Below, in pieces: positions 15,501 to 27,300 of a stretch of DNA of 64,000 nucleotides. How positions within the stretch are numbered: the stretch's first letter is position 1; each line of letters begins with the position of its first letter. The notes below the pieces were generated by a model. The model was not told the DNA's origin, searched no databases, and was given only the letters and a program-made list of their open reading frames with translations. The translations under genes were made by a program, and so were the position numbers. Source of the DNA: Trichoplax adhaerens (taxonomy: Eukaryota > Placozoa > Uniplacotomia > Trichoplacea > Trichoplacidae); NCBI RefSeq assembly GCF_000150275.1, contig NW_002060954.1, positions 1,826,074 through 1,890,073 on the forward strand, read 5' to 3'.

Positions 15501-16081
15501 TGACCTTTAACTTAATTATGGAAATGTAGCCAATTGACGAAATATATTTCTGCATGTACTAAAATGGACTATACCAGTAATTGGGTCACCGTACTTTGCG
15601 GTTCCTATACTTTACTAGCAATATCCTTGATTGCTTTATCAAATATAAACTTTTCTCTGGCGGTATCATTTGCAGTATTCATGACGCCCATAGTACTACT
15701 AGTGCAGCTGAAAAAAGATGGGTAAGATTTACAGTATCACTGCATAATGTATGCGACATATAATGAAACTATTTCATATTTCGTCCTACATCGTTAATGT
15801 TTCCTAGGCTATACAAACAATTTCAGAGAATCCTCCTTTTATTGATATTTCCTCCGATCCTGGTTTCTGGATTTATCGCTCTATTTCAATTGATAAATTC
15901 AGGAATGGAATCTACCGGAAGCTTAAAGATTGTGACCAAGTTTCATAGTGTATTACTTACCGCATTAACCGAACAACAATTAATAGGTGTATCAAACTAT
16001 CCAATTCTATGTTTAGTATTTTGGCCGGTATGGCTTATGTTTTGGGCAGTTGTGAATTTTAGCCCAGCTACGAATAGATGA
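12524..16081 (+). CDS. GPAA1: GPI transamidase component GPAA1 (GAA1)
   Basis: Exons: 12524-12705, 13028-13133, 13260-13422, 13540-13641, 13823-13924, 14082-14176, 14256-14362, 14508-14585, 14717-about 14870, 15031-15128, 15237-15442, 15530-15721, 15808-16081. Stop TGA ends at 16081. Family-specific blocks in order: a first membrane segment, [74 protein letters not shown], and several C-terminal membrane segments ending [14 protein letters not shown]. In the family these form an M28-peptidase-like lumenal domain plus a multipass ER anchor, part of the complex that joins GPI anchors to proteins. Oddities: the exon starting at 14717 meets an in-frame TAG at 14883 with no GT donor before it, while the next exon again matches the family. 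The N-terminus is uncertain: 12524 gives a start about 30 residues short of human, and an acceptor-like TAG just upstream (12508) allows an earlier exon. Confidence 0.9.
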
Positions 16082-16558
16082 TCATAAAATTGTCTTAAGC
16101 AATGCTTTTAAGGCTAAATTGGACGAAGAAGTGATTGTACAATGCGTATATTTTTACATTACGAATGTTATTTAAATTTCTATCAAATAGATAAATCGTT
16201 GTGTGAGATATCATGAACTAGAGGCTCATATTTCTTCCGTAGATCGTAAATATAGCAAAGGAACAATTTTACATGCTATACCAATACATCGCCCTACACA
16301 GCCTGATGATGATTGTTGTCAAAACAATTTATGAATACAATCGCAGTAAACTTACACAATAAAATTCCGATTTCTTGTTCAAAATGTACATGTTGAAGCT
16401 GTTAAATTAGTTCCAATAGTAAAGTACTTGACGTGAATAACTACTCAATTTCTTAGAAATACTAGTTCTATCTTCATAAAGGTTGGATTAAGACTAGCAA
16501 GTTAATTGAGAATAGTTTAGAATCACCCTTATATTTAATGAACATTTCCTAGTTTTTA
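16082..16558. other. Short convergent intergenic region GPAA1/TPRKB
   Basis: Both genes end here, so 477 bases must hold both 3' UTRs. Apart from the AATAAA for GPAA1, nothing distinctive is seen. Confidence 0.6.
16358..16363 (+). terminator. Polyadenylation signal AATAAA of GPAA1
   Basis: AATAAA lies 277 bases after the GPAA1 stop codon, in the GPAA1/TPRKB convergent interval, and is the only canonical signal on this strand there. Confidence 0.5.
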
Positions 16559-19049
16559 CTATGCATCTTTTACAGCCATCTTATTGACAACGGCATCTAC
16601 TAGGTCTGTTGTGTTCAGTTCGGCATCGGTAATACTATAAATCTAAATAAAACATGTAACGCTAAGAATTTGCGTTATTATACTCACAAAGTAGGCTTGA
16701 ACTTGGATTATTTTGAAATACTGTATTATGCATAAAGGTTGCTGCTGAAAAGGGATTTACCTTTTTAATATCTTCATATTTTGAGAAATCATTTATCTTT
16801 TCTATTCCAATGCGTTCACCTTTAACAGCCTGAATTGCCATCTGAAACTTGAATAAATACAATCGTTTTTCAGTATACATATACCGTAGTGTAGTACTTC
16901 ACGATACATATTAGCCACCCACGTATATAGTCAAAAACAAGAGTTTACTTGCATCATAAGACTATTTGCTTACTTTACTACTATTTTCTTCGCTATCAGT
17001 ATCAATGACAGCAACAATGACTGCATTTGAATCATTAGATAGTCCAAATTTTTTGAATGAGCCAGCAATCTTACAATAATAAAATAGTATGCATTACAAC
17101 ACTTCAATTCCATTATGGCTTAGTGTATAACGGTAAATAAGATCACAATAAACTGATTCTAAGCTGTACAATTTTACATTTTTAGACGGTGATAGACTAT
17201 AAAGTAGTTCACTGTGAACATTGCGTGTCTTCATTTTATTAATATCTTGCAAGTGTGCGGCTTTAAAGGCTGCAACCGATAATTGAAAGATTCCAACAAT
17301 CTAAATGGGTAAATAGATAAAATAACAGTAGGTCGACATTAGTGATAACATTGTGAACTTTCGTATTGAAGTCTATGGTTAGCTACAAATACATATAAAG
17401 TTCCAACTGATGTTTACTCGTCTATACGTTTAGGCTGGTCATCCGTATACTACTATACGTATATTGATAAGGCTGCAAGAAATTTTTGACAATTATATTG
17501 TCCTAGTATGTATTGTAATGACATACACGTTCAGCTACCGTATATTGTAAAATGTGATTAAAACAAGTTAACCACGTACTCGAATGCATTTACAGTATTG
17601 AAAGCAACTATGGTAATAACAAACAGCTACAACGAGCTAGGCATCATGCTTGGTCACTATAACATTTAAGTTTACAGCAGAAGAATATTTCTATTGTTAA
17701 GCATAGAATGATCAAGTACTTTGATCAAGACTCTATTGTCATCAATGGTGGGCAATTTCAATTAGTATTTTTAGTCCAGCAGCTGCAATGCATAAGGCAA
17801 CATACTTTATCATTTAACAATTGAGGTACAGCTGAAGGATACTTTTGTTAGTGAGGATAAAATGAGCAAGGAAGCATTTCGATCAAGACCATATAGCAAT
17901 TATTAGTACACTTTTCTGTTTAGCATTTTCGCGTATCAGCTACCATTGCAGTACTTCAGGAATCTTGCTTTGTCATTTTAGCATTTAAGAGTGCAGCTGA
18001 GGCACACTATATTATTGGAGAGGATAAAGTGAGCAAGGAAATTGTTTCGATGAAGACTACGCGTGCATAGCAAAATTATTTGTGTGTCTATAGTATTATT
18101 ATTATCAGCTAGCATTTTGGTGTGCTCGTATGACTAAAGGATAGTTTGATTGATGAAGATAAAAACAGCGAAACAAGCGTTGCAGGCCTATGGTACTACT
18201 AGTTATTGTAATTTGCGCATTGACGTCGATAAAATGTGTAAGACAGTACTGTTGCAGACCTAATTCATGCATTAATTCATGTGTAACTATTATTATTTTA
18301 AGTCAACATGGAAAACAGAAAGAGGTCATTTACCATTGACTAGTAGTGTAGTGTCTACGGAGTGTAAGCAATCAAGGATTACCTTGTTGCAGACCTCATA
18401 CATGCATTAATTCATGTGTGACTATTATTTTAAGTCAACATGGAAAACAGAAAGAGATCATTTACCATTTACTAGTAGTGTAGTGTCTACGGAGTGTAAG
18501 CAATCAAGGATTACCTTGTTGCAGACCTCATACATGCATTAATTCATGTGTGACTATTATTTTAAGTCAACATGGAAAACAGAAAGAAGTCATTTACCAT
18601 TTACTAGTAGTGTAGTGTCTACGGAGTGTCAGCAATCAAAGATTACCTTGTGGCAGACCTAATGCATGCATTAATTCATGTGTGACTATTATTTGAACTC
18701 AATATGGAAAACAGAACGAGGTCATTTACCATTTACTAGTAGTGCAGTAGCAGTGTAGTGTATGCTGAGTGTAAGCAATCAAGGATTATCTTGTTGCACT
18801 AGCAAAGTATCTGCAAATGATTCGTATATTGCACATACGCGTATTATTATTATTGTCATCGATGCTTATCAATTGAATTTATTTATGCCAAGGTTGCGTA
18901 ATCCATGCTCTACTACTCACCAAAGCAGGATTGATGAAAGCAGCTGATATTTTATTGTCGATAAGGCCTTGCTTTAACTCTTCCAGGTTGGTAACTTGAC
19001 AAAATAAGGCTATATGCAGCCAGTATTTGCCATTCAATTTTAGCGACAT
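16559..19049 (-). CDS. TPRKB: TPRKB / Cgi121 subunit of the KEOPS tRNA-modification complex
   Basis: Five exons in transcript order: 19049-18921, 17300-17178, 17069-16974, 16841-16761, 16642-16559; 513 nt, 170 residues (human 175). Every intron is phase 0 and GT-AG. The sequence follows the Cgi121 family along its whole length: an N-terminal strand-helix unit with FINPALIV, the VAAFKAAHLQDINKMKTR block, SELLYSLSPSKN, IAGSFKKFGLSNDS followed by a hydrophobic strand (VIVAVIDT), and a C-terminal VNKMAVKDA helix. In KEOPS, TPRKB binds TP53RK (Bud32) and helps make t6A at position 37 of ANN-decoding tRNAs. The start at 19049 (MSLKLNG) matches the human N-terminus better than the in-frame upstream Met. 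The 1.6-kb first intron is unusually long for this window and carries two tandem-repeat families. Confidence 0.88.
17640..18230. repeat. Diverged tandem repeats, about 150-bp unit
   Basis: Inside TPRKB intron 1. Related blocks recur near 17700, 17850, 18010 and 18150: a TTTA/CATTTAA...CAGCTGA stretch, then GAGGATAAA(A/G)TGAGCAAGGAA and TTCGAT(C/G)AAGAC. Copies are far more decayed than the adjacent 132-bp array. Confidence 0.6.
18240..18800. repeat. Four-copy minisatellite, 132-143 bp unit
   Basis: Inside TPRKB intron 1. The GT(T/G)GCAGACCT...CATGCATTAATTCATG unit starts at 18251, 18386, 18518 and 18650, and a partial fifth begins near 18793. Spacings are 135, 132, 132 and 143. The middle copies are nearly identical over AACATGGAAAACAGAAAGA and TAGTGTAGTGTCTACGG. 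Confidence 0.9.
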
Positions 19050-21373
19050 CCTTGGTGAATTTCCAATTGCAGACCACTGCGGCAGAGGTGTCGTGCCGGT
19101 AGGTAAGTGTTCGCTACCCAACACGGGCTAATATGATACACAGCATTGAAAGCTTGACGACGTGTCATGTAAGAAGGGCGTAATGCTTATAGTAACACAT
19201 AGCGACGGCAGTATAGATTGAGTTGTTGAGTAGCAATAGAGACTTTATTTCTGCACCCGGCGATACGGGATAGTATTCCAGGCTAGTCAGAACTGCAGTA
19301 GTAGCCCAGGATTGTGCGCGTGCGCTACTAGACCGTCATTGTATCTGTTTCACTTTGCACTTTTGCACTTTACAGGTAGAATTTACTATAATTCATTCTA
19401 ATTAAATCAATTCTAATCCATTATTGAAGAAGTTGATACACCATCTGAGTAAAGTTCTATTCTTATTTTACGGTAGCGATGATGAAAAAGATGCTTACTA
19501 TCGGACTAGACTCACGTGCTGCGTAGAGGATGTAGTAATGTACAAAAAAGATGTCACCTGTCGGCTAGAGTGGTTGAGTACCTACTGTGGGAACACGATG
19601 AAGTCACGGTGGCATCGATTTTGCTAGTCAGTTTACACCATTAGTGCTAACTGCATCGAGTATCGAAAGTAATGTGTATAGCGCCATAAGAATCATTGAT
19701 TTATCCGTATGTAGAGTACATACAGTACACTACAAGTTGCTAGCAAAAATAATGTCACTAATCGTGTATGAAGTATACTGTCCTATACAGTACTGATGCA
19801 TCATTTCTATACGAGTACAGACTAGCACTGGTTGGATTCTGCTCGAAGCGTCCATAAAGTAAGACATTTCTTTTGCACAGTCTTATCCCACTTTATCGGT
19901 ATACTGCACTATCAAGAAGGCGCTTGGTCAAAGAGTAGCGTTCGACCTTGATCGCCTACTCAATCTAGAGTGGTTGAGTACCTACTGTGGGAAGACGATG
20001 AAGTCATGGTGACATCAATTTTGCTAGTCAGTTTACGCTATTAGTGCTAACCGCATCGAGTATCGAAACTACTGTATAGTGCCATAAGAATCGCTGACTT
20101 CTCCATATGTACGTCCACTATAAATCGCTAGCAAAATAATGTCCCTAATCATGTGTCAGTTCATTAGACTCTTAACAAGGGTCTCTATATTGCACTATCA
20201 AGGAGGCGCTTGGTCAAAGAGTAGCGTTCGACCTTGATCGCCTACTCATCTAGAATGGTTGAGTACCTACTGGGGAAGACGATGAAGTCATGGTGACATC
20301 GATTTTGCTAGTCAGTTTACGCCATTAGCACTAACCGCATCGAGTATCGAAACTACTGTATAGTGCCATAAGAATTGCTGACTTATCCATATGTACGTCC
20401 ACTACAAATCGCTAGCAAAAATAATGTCACTAATCATGTGTCAGTTTAGAGACCCTTAATTAGACTCTTAACAGGGGTCTCTATACTGCACTATCAAGCA
20501 GGCGCTTGGTCAAAGAGTAGCGTTCGACCTCGATCGCCTACTCATCTAGAGTGGTTGAGTACCTACTGGGGAAGACGATGAAGTCATGGTGACATCGATT
20601 TTGCTAGTCATTTTACGCCATTAGTGCTAACCGCATCCGAGTATCGAAAGTACTGTATACTGCCATAAGAATCGCTGACTTCTCCATATGTACGTCCACT
20701 ACAAATCGCTAGCAAAAATAATGTCACTAATCATGTGTCGAGTAAGTTGTCCTATACAGTGCTGATACAACATTTCTATACGAGTACAGACTAGTACCAG
20801 TAGGATTCTACTTGAAGCGTCTATGAAGCTTACATTAGTTTTGCACAATCTCATCCCTCTGTATCGGTATACTGCACTATCAAGGAGGCGCTTGGTGAAA
20901 TCGTAAACGCTCGACCTTGATCGCCTACTCAATCGTCAATACTCGCCTACTGTACTCCACACTACCCTAAAAGCGTGCAAGCACTCTCTTACGGTCTTAT
21001 CCACGATTGATCATACCGTGCTATGGTTCTTGAGTGAAAAAAACCCGATCGCTTCTCTTATTAGGTAAAATTAATTAGCCAAGGGATAGTGCTTTTAACT
21101 TCAACGTGCTATCAATTAACCCTCTGTACGAAAGAGAATACCAAGTGATAATTAGTTGGTATACAGTAAAATGTATCTTCGTGATGACTAGAATAACGAT
21201 CGAGCGACTGTACAGTATATTGAAAGTAAGGAATTGAATTTGATTGTAGGGTCCCATCGAGCCAATTTGGAACGCCTTGTCAAAGTACCATCTTCATTAA
21301 TTAAGCGCCTATATTAATCTTTCGAAGAGCTTGAATCCGACGATCAAGTACAGCCTTATTCTATGTTGCAATC
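19050..21373. other. Divergent intergenic region TPRKB/EDC4
   Basis: It holds the start regions of both genes at its ends; most of the middle (19560-20935) is a long-period tandem array. No protein-coding exon is recognisable. Confidence 0.6.
19560..20935. repeat. Long-period tandem array, 285-400 bp unit, four copies
   Basis: Two landmarks alternate. Block A (CTAGAGTGGTTGAGTACCTACTG, then GATGAAGTCA..GGTGACATCGATTTTGCTAGTCA) starts near 19565, 19965, 20250 and 20546. Block B (GCACTATCAAG, then AGGCGCTTGGTCAAAGAGTA, then CGTTCGACCTTGATCGCC) starts near 19906, 20191, 20488 and 20873. Block B can fold: GGCG and GGTC pair with GACC and CGCC. Copies 2 and 3 are most alike; copy 4 is most changed. 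Confidence 0.88.
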
Positions 21374-24300
21374 ATGAGTGATACAAGTCATCCACCTTTA
21401 CAAGAATCTGGGCATGAAATAGACGATGTTGGTAAGTTAAATACCATTCTTAGTATGGCATTGGTAGCCATCTCGTTTGCAGATAGACGAGTGCTGTCAT
21501 GACTACAGACATACAAATTCATCTTCCATAATATATATCAACTGTATTCACCTTGCTACTATATTTTGCTGGACTTGAAAAAAATAGCAACATGAACTTC
21601 TAAAACTGCCAAGAATCTACAAATTCATCCATGCTGTAGCGTAGGTGAAAGACCCATGTGCAATATTACCCTACGATACAGTGTACAGTATACTGTCATA
21701 ATGAATGATATCATGAAAGGATAATCTTCAAAAAGTTGATAAAATGAAATAGATCGACTACGGACGATGCCAATAAAAATATGCGTACAAAGGGATCGGA
21801 TATGATCCAATATCGATTAGTACGTATTGCTGTCATGGCTACTTTAAAAGCCTGTCGTTGTCAACGGCTGCACAATCATGGAGTGGGCCACTGGCTACGA
21901 GTTGCAATAATACCAGTTGTACAACTGGTGTGTTATCACTTGGTGCTTGCTCATGAATTGAAATCACGAAAGATTCATCAAAATTTGCTCTTTGCATAGA
22001 AAATATGACGCAGTACTGGAGTACTATAGAATCCATCCAGTTCTTACGTTGATTTAGTAAAAGCCACACAACTATAGTACTGTACTGTACTTTTCTCGAC
22101 TGCATGAAAATAATTTGCAATACAAAGCAACATACTCTTCTCTTGCTGGAATGGATACTGCTGTAATATGCACTATAACTTTGTCATTTTCGTAATAAAA
22201 ATATCGATTAATGACACCGTAGAGCTTTACTGTACTGACTATGCTCTAAAAGTAATATAACACAAGAATATTTGCCCAAGGCAAAATATTCCTGCATTGG
22301 CCTTACAGTGATCTACTGCATTAGTCGTAATTAATGAACTTCGGATTCATAACGTTAAATTAATGATGCATCGGGATTGGCTACTTTGACTAAAATATGT
22401 CATACTTATCTAGTACGATAGATGGAATTGACCATGGTAGTTAAACATCTTGATAATACGCACCATTTTTTACACACAGTTATAAAATTTGAAGTTGACT
22501 ACTATGATAATAATAATAATATTAATTAGCTACATTATTCTTGGTTACATAATACTGTAGATTTGACTGAATAAACCCAAACTACAGCCGATATGTGGAA
22601 AAGTACGAGAATATTAGAAATAATCTACTTGTATAGTTGTGTGCTCTATCTCCCCGATGTGTGAATTAAGATTACTGTTGATAAGCTATGTAGTATGCCC
22701 CACAGCATTTGTATAGCTGTTTGCATATCCAGAGGCGGTAATTATTAGAAACTATTATCGGCTTCCATTTATAATTATTGACAGCTAACCATTGTTAGTA
22801 CAGTTTCATACATATTTTACAATAACAAACTTCGGAAATATCTCAATATCATTACGTAGAGTACGATCTGAAATCAACATTTCTCCCGTTCTTTTCTTTT
22901 AATTGTGCACCCATGGAGAATATACATGTACGCGTACGTTACTGTTCATACGCGTATAGAAAGCATAACTAATTGATTTAATCATTATTCATATTTCAGA
23001 AGACAAAAGTGGCGAAGTCTTAAGTCAATCCAGTTTGAGGTAGAAATTAAAAATTTTTAACGTATTCTCACGTATTCTTTATCACAAATGTATTTGATAC
23101 AATATTTATATCCTTAAAATTTCTCTTCTTTCTCACTTTGCTAAATTAAAGCTTTAGCAACATCGAGCCTCCGTTACCTACGGTAAGCAAGAATTTCGAT
23201 TTTCATTCGATTCATGGTGTTTGTAGACATTTTGCATGCTTCAACCTCAAGCTGTACATAGTTATCTGTACTAAATCATATTGTAATAGAAACACATACT
23301 GTATATTGTACAACTGTCAATTTCATACTCAATTTAACGTATTCAATATTATTTAGACCTCGATACAATCATTTCAACTATCGCAATTTCTTATGGAAAA
23401 AGACTTATTTTCGAACTCAGACAGCAATAATGTTCGCCAAACAATGTACTTGCCCTATGTATTTTAATGACTTGTATGCTATCTCATTGATATAGCTTTC
23501 AGTTGCACAAAAATGACTACTACAACTTTCTCGAAATTTCTTAGACATTTGGGCGGTGAAGAGAAATGCTATAGCATTTACGGTAATGAGATCAAGATCA
23601 TTACAAAAGAGTCTTCTTCCTGTAGTAACAAGGTATTCAAAAATTAAATTAATAATATAATGTCTTTCTAGCTTGCTTCCTTATCTGACCGATATTATCG
23701 CATTACTTTCATCAATCAAATTGCTAGATATGTTGTAATTGACTCATTGTTTTTGCTCATAAATATGATTAAATGACTGCAGAATGCACCTGGAATAATT
23801 TGATTGCTTTATTTACAAAATAGGTTAAGTTTAAAACTATTGTTGATTACAACTGGGAACAGGGCTATTATTATAGCAATACCATTGCTGTCAATGAGAA
23901 CTTCGTTTCTTACGGATTGAAAGGTACAGTATCATCAAATGTCTAAATTTACTTCGTCTTAAAAATAATAATATTTGAGCCAGCTTTTCAGCAATCGCTG
24001 CTTAAGGTTAACGTTGCCTGACAAAAGTATTAAATTTTTTACATTTTTATCTATTAGGTCGTAATGGATTTCTAGTTAGGGTTATAAATCGAAATGACAA
24101 AAATATTACATTGTTACTAAAAGGAGCAAAAGCAGCAATTGATGAGTTAGCATTTGCTAATTATTTTTCGAATAAGTTAGCTTTCATCGATAAAGCCGGA
24201 AATTTATTCGTAAGATTAATTACTTTGGAAGATGGATCACTAAAGTATGTAATAGATTTGAAACTGAAATCAGTTACTTCGCAGCAATGAGCGATGTTAC

Positions 24301-27300
24301 TGCAAGTAGGACCTAATTTCAAATTGTCATAACAGGGAAACATCGTTGTTGCATATCGAAGGCTGGAATACTTCTAAATCTAGCATTAATCGTCTAATTT
24401 GGAATCAATCACTGTATGAAAATACTTGCACGGAAGTCGACAAGCCAGGCGAAATATCAGCCCCATACTATGTAGCTATTGCTAGCGGCAATCAGGTGCA
24501 GGCTCAACTTAGACTAATCTCGATGATGTTGCAATTATTTTTTGTAATCACTAATTTATATCTTGTTTCGGCAGGTCAAAGTATTTGATATCACAGCTCT
24601 GATATCGAACAATGTATCTTCGATAAATATAGCAGATTTACGGAAGCACTATGCGTGTATTAGTGACGACAGTTGCGCAGTAAGTAGATTAACCTCGAAC
24701 TTAAAATTATCAGTAGCGATAAAAAATTCTCTAACGTAGAATGTAGGAATAAATATTACTATTCATAATAAAACTATTTAGACAATTTACGATCTGGCGT
24801 TAACTGCCGGAGGAGATACGTTGGCTACTGCTGGCAATGATGGCACTTTGAAATTTTGGAAAATAAGCACATCTAATCCAAAAGAACAAATGTAAGTGTT
24901 AGCGTCTTTGTTTTCATGACTTGTCTAATAGGCGAGAATAAAACTCAGTCTCTTCTCTCTTAAAGGTGCGTTCATTTGCTTAGTAAACCGCACGATGGTG
25001 CTCCTATACATACGCTAAAATTTTGCGATGATATTACCACTCGGGACGATAGGTATATCTCTGTGGCTCGTTAAGGTTAACATGACAATTGAAGACAAAT
25101 TTAAAAAATTCCCCAATTTTTCGATCTTAGTGAAGCTTTTTGGCGTTTTTTGATAACTGCGTCAAAATTTAACCATGAAATAAAGATCTGGTGCACAGTA
25201 GATTGGACATGCTTGCAAACTATTCGGTACGAAATTTGTATCCAACTTCCATGAAAGTTCAATATTGATTAAATTATTTGTGTCTTACAGATTTACCTAC
25301 CCTCCTGAAGAATCTAATGATGGTCAATTGTATGTGCAAATTATTATAGTTTACGCTACGATCGTAGGCCATTTTTAATATCTGTTATCATCAATCATGC
25401 AGATCACCCATTCTGCAAGTAGCACTGGATAGGACAGCATCATACTTAACTCTATCCGATATCAATCGGAAGGTTTGCACTGACTTGTAGTATCGTTTTA
25501 TATTCGTACGGAGACCTAACGTTCGAATAATTTCCATCATTACTTTTTCTCTTTACATGGTAGATGCTCTACATTCTTAAGTTACATCAAAATGTAGAAG
25601 AGAATCTAGCATCAGCAACATCTATTTCTGAATTTTCGTTAGCACGATCGATTTTGCAGTTTTCCATCACTAGAGCAAAGCGCCTTACTTCTGTTGAAAT
25701 GAGAGCTGAATTAACAGAAAGTGACGAGGATGACCTGGAAGATGATTTCAGAAACACTTCATCCGTTGATGACTTGCATATTCAGTCGTTAGGTAGCGTC
25801 ATAGAGATGACGACAGTCGATACTAGGTTGGAAACATGAAGTATTTTTTATGTGAACTCTTTCGAATCTTTTGATGTATACCGTTGATTAATGTGTTGGT
25901 AATATTGCAGATCTATCCAAGACGTGAAAATACGTTTTCAGCCTAATCCGACGGAGCCTACTCCTTTGTCTTCCGTTACATCAGGTACATTTAGTGCAGT
26001 ATTTCGATTAACGGCCATGAAACGATTTTGTACTTTATTTATTACTCAACTTTTATTTTTGCTATATCAAGCTATGCAATCAATCGCCTCAAATCTGGCA
26101 AACTCGACGACATCTAATGAATTTTTGCCTAATCTTGAAGACAGTATCTCGATGTTATCTACCCAGAATTCTAGCATGGGTACCGTTACGCCATTGCAAG
26201 TAATGTCTCCTGATGCGTTCGAACTGCCAAAGTCAGCGAATACTATTGATGACAACATAGATAGTATCGCTTCGTTATCCAAGGCTCCAAATATAGCTAC
26301 GGAGCCAAAATCTTATGACACATTAGATAGTCAATTTGTACCCAAGGAACAACTGTCACACGGTTTAAATGTCGATGAAATCTCTCGGGAAAAGGAACTT
26401 GAAACCCCTACTTCAACTCATGATAGTGCTAAAAAAGATTTAATCGATAGTAACATTTCAGAATCCACAGTTAATGATAACGATGAAGAAGATGTAATCA
26501 TAGAAGATGACGAAATTGGTGTTGACTATGGAAGCGCTATCGATGAGCAACCATTGACTTGCCATGTTGCGACAAATGCTACTACTGATTCCATCAAAGG
26601 TACAATTTTGGTTCATAATCATGACACAATCAGAGATATTCATTATATAATTGCATTAATTTTGATGTATGATGTATCTCTACCAGCCGCCACAAATGAG
26701 GAACTAGCAGATAGAATCAGTAGTACTACTAGTAGCAACAGCGAGGGGTTACCATCTGCAGAGCATGATCACGCTATTCACGTGCCTCCCGCAACTTCAG
26801 ATGCTACTATGACCCCAGATGTATCTTTTACGCAAAGGTCTATAAATATTTCAATATAGAATAATGTTTTATGATTTTATAATCCTTTGCCGTTAGCTTT
26901 AATAACTGTATTGAAATACGTTTGCAATGTAGGGCATCCGAAGTTGATAATCTTGCATCTGATGGCAAGCAGGTTGAAACTTATTAACTTGCAAGCTAGT
27001 TACCGCTAACATTGATGGCTGGATAATTAAAAGCATTTATCCTATATTTCAGGTGGTAGAACAATTAAAAAGCATTATTATAATGTTGAACGCCCAGAAG
27101 TCTGAAATAAATGACTTGAAAAAGCAGCTGAAAGATTCTACAAGATCCGTAGTTACTAAAACTTCCTCTACTGCAAATAATATCAATAACCGATTAAGCA
27201 GTTTGCAAAACACTTTACGTCAAGACCGTAAGTCCATAGCATTCATAATTTAATAAGAACTAATTCATCAGTGTTTATCTTCTACAGTAAATTATCTTAT

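Noticed and set aside
21781-22120. Overlapping frames on both strands in EDC4 intron 1
   Set aside because: Both lie inside an intron, overlap each other and include the palindrome; likely chance.
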